Shown here: piece after piece, positions 63,336-64,000 of the stretch
Numbering within the stretch: the first letter of the stretch is position 1
Layout of the letters: each line of letters opens with the position of its first letter
Source of the DNA: Rachicladosporium sp. CCFEE 5018
Lineage: Eukaryota; Ascomycota; Dothideomycetes; Cladosporiales; Cladosporiaceae
Assembly: GCA_002077045.2 (NCBI GenBank)
Contig: KZ111149.1
Span: 1,381,677 to 1,445,676, forward strand
Length of the DNA: 64,000 nucleotides
Direction: 5' to 3'
Made by a program: the position numbers and the translations under genes
Notes under the pieces: model-generated
Seen by the model: only the letters and a program-made list of their open reading frames with translations
The model's database searches: none
What the model was told of the DNA's origin: nothing

Positions 63336-64000
63336 GCTTGGATTGTAGAGGAGCTATATAACCATGGTCAGTGGTGAGACTGCAACATATTGGTAAGGGA
63401 CTTACCTGGGATATATGTGCAAACGGTGCGCGTGATACGAGTTGATTCGTTGATTGTAGGCTACTGGTGAATGGTCTGGAGGGGTGAGTTCGCTGAACTG
63501 CTCTGGTAGCTGTCAAGTGGATCGCTTGTTTTGGAAGGAAGTGTTGAAGTGTAGTCGCAAATTTACTGCACTGGAAGTGTGCTTCACTAGCCGACAATGC
63601 ACGCGTCTACCCGATCATTGTCCTATTGTTATGCACGTGAACTATGCACCTACCCGCTAATGCCCGTTCACATTAGCCTCAGGCACTAAGAGTAGCTATG
63701 AAGGTCCAAGACAGCATGAGAACTCGAAGTTGAAACCGAGATACTAAAAGACTATGGTCCTGCTACGCTCGAGCACTCGCTGCTTCCGCCATTTGCGGCA
63801 TTCCAATCGCACTCGACCTTCAATCGTCCACGCATGCTGTTCAGCCCCCGGCAGACGGATCCCAGCAAATCGCGCAGCCGCCCTTCCCAGTCTGACCGAA
63901 CACCATTAGATCTGCTGATCTTGCTCCGACGAACGCTATCAAATGGAGTGCGACATTGGGCTGCCGTCTGCCAAGAAGAACGTGCGTTACCTAGATCACA
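63336..64000. other. Upstream region at the window edge, no gene seen
   Basis: About 660 bp. ORFs are short shadows. It contains the promoter of the 63335 gene. Confidence 0.4.

Overview
The window is genomic DNA of a filamentous ascomycete (Pezizomycotina, most likely a Dothideomycete; the class is inference). Evidence: many short 41-60 nt GT-AG introns with CTNAC-like branch sites, fungal-only families (NACHT-ankyrin NLR, SREBP with the diagnostic bHLH tyrosine, Pth11-like rhodopsin fold, GH64, F-box/LRR, BTB families), one AT-rich TpA-rich block with a RIP signature, and a chromodomain Ty3/gypsy element carrying RIP-type nonsense codons. There is one 100-N assembly gap (17967-18066).

Layout. 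1-3059: tail of a probable LINE-type ORF, then a NACHT-ankyrin NLR gene (minus) with near-identical ankyrin repeats. 3.5-13 kb: mitochondrial membrane protein, two SDR oxidoreductases, a large HerA/FtsK-like P-loop ATPase with a frameshift, and a GH64 glucanase. 13.2-18.5 kb: a RIP-degraded block, a small Cys-rich gene, a gypsy element broken by RIP-like stops and by the gap, and the 5' end of a cytochrome P450. 18.5-22 kb: gene-poor, with a decayed gene and a 14-bp minisatellite. 22-28 kb: a housekeeping core (ribosomal protein eL22, SREBP, gamma-tubulin), all minus. 30-37 kb: glycerophosphodiesterase, PD-(D/E)xK-like protein, and an F-box pair (second copy frameshifted). 38-44 kb: accessory families in tandem (two Cys-rich secreted-type proteins; two intact plus one truncated copy of a small orphan family, with a secreted subtilase between). 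44-54.6 kb: an NLR-N-terminal-like protein without NACHT, arylsulfotransferase-like protein, Pth11-like receptor, and a GMC oxidoreductase with an internal stop. 55-63.4 kb: a tandem array of three paralogous BTB-type genes plus a fourth, different BTB-like gene.

The genes form no single pathway. The theme is accessory, fast-evolving content (NLR-like genes, duplicated orphan and secreted families, F-box and BTB expansions, decayed copies, RIP) around a short conserved core. The least explained signals are a recurrent 17-bp imperfect palindrome confined to 14.0-17.6 kb, seen in several reading frames of the retroelement, and the BTB array with conserved 8-nt first exons.
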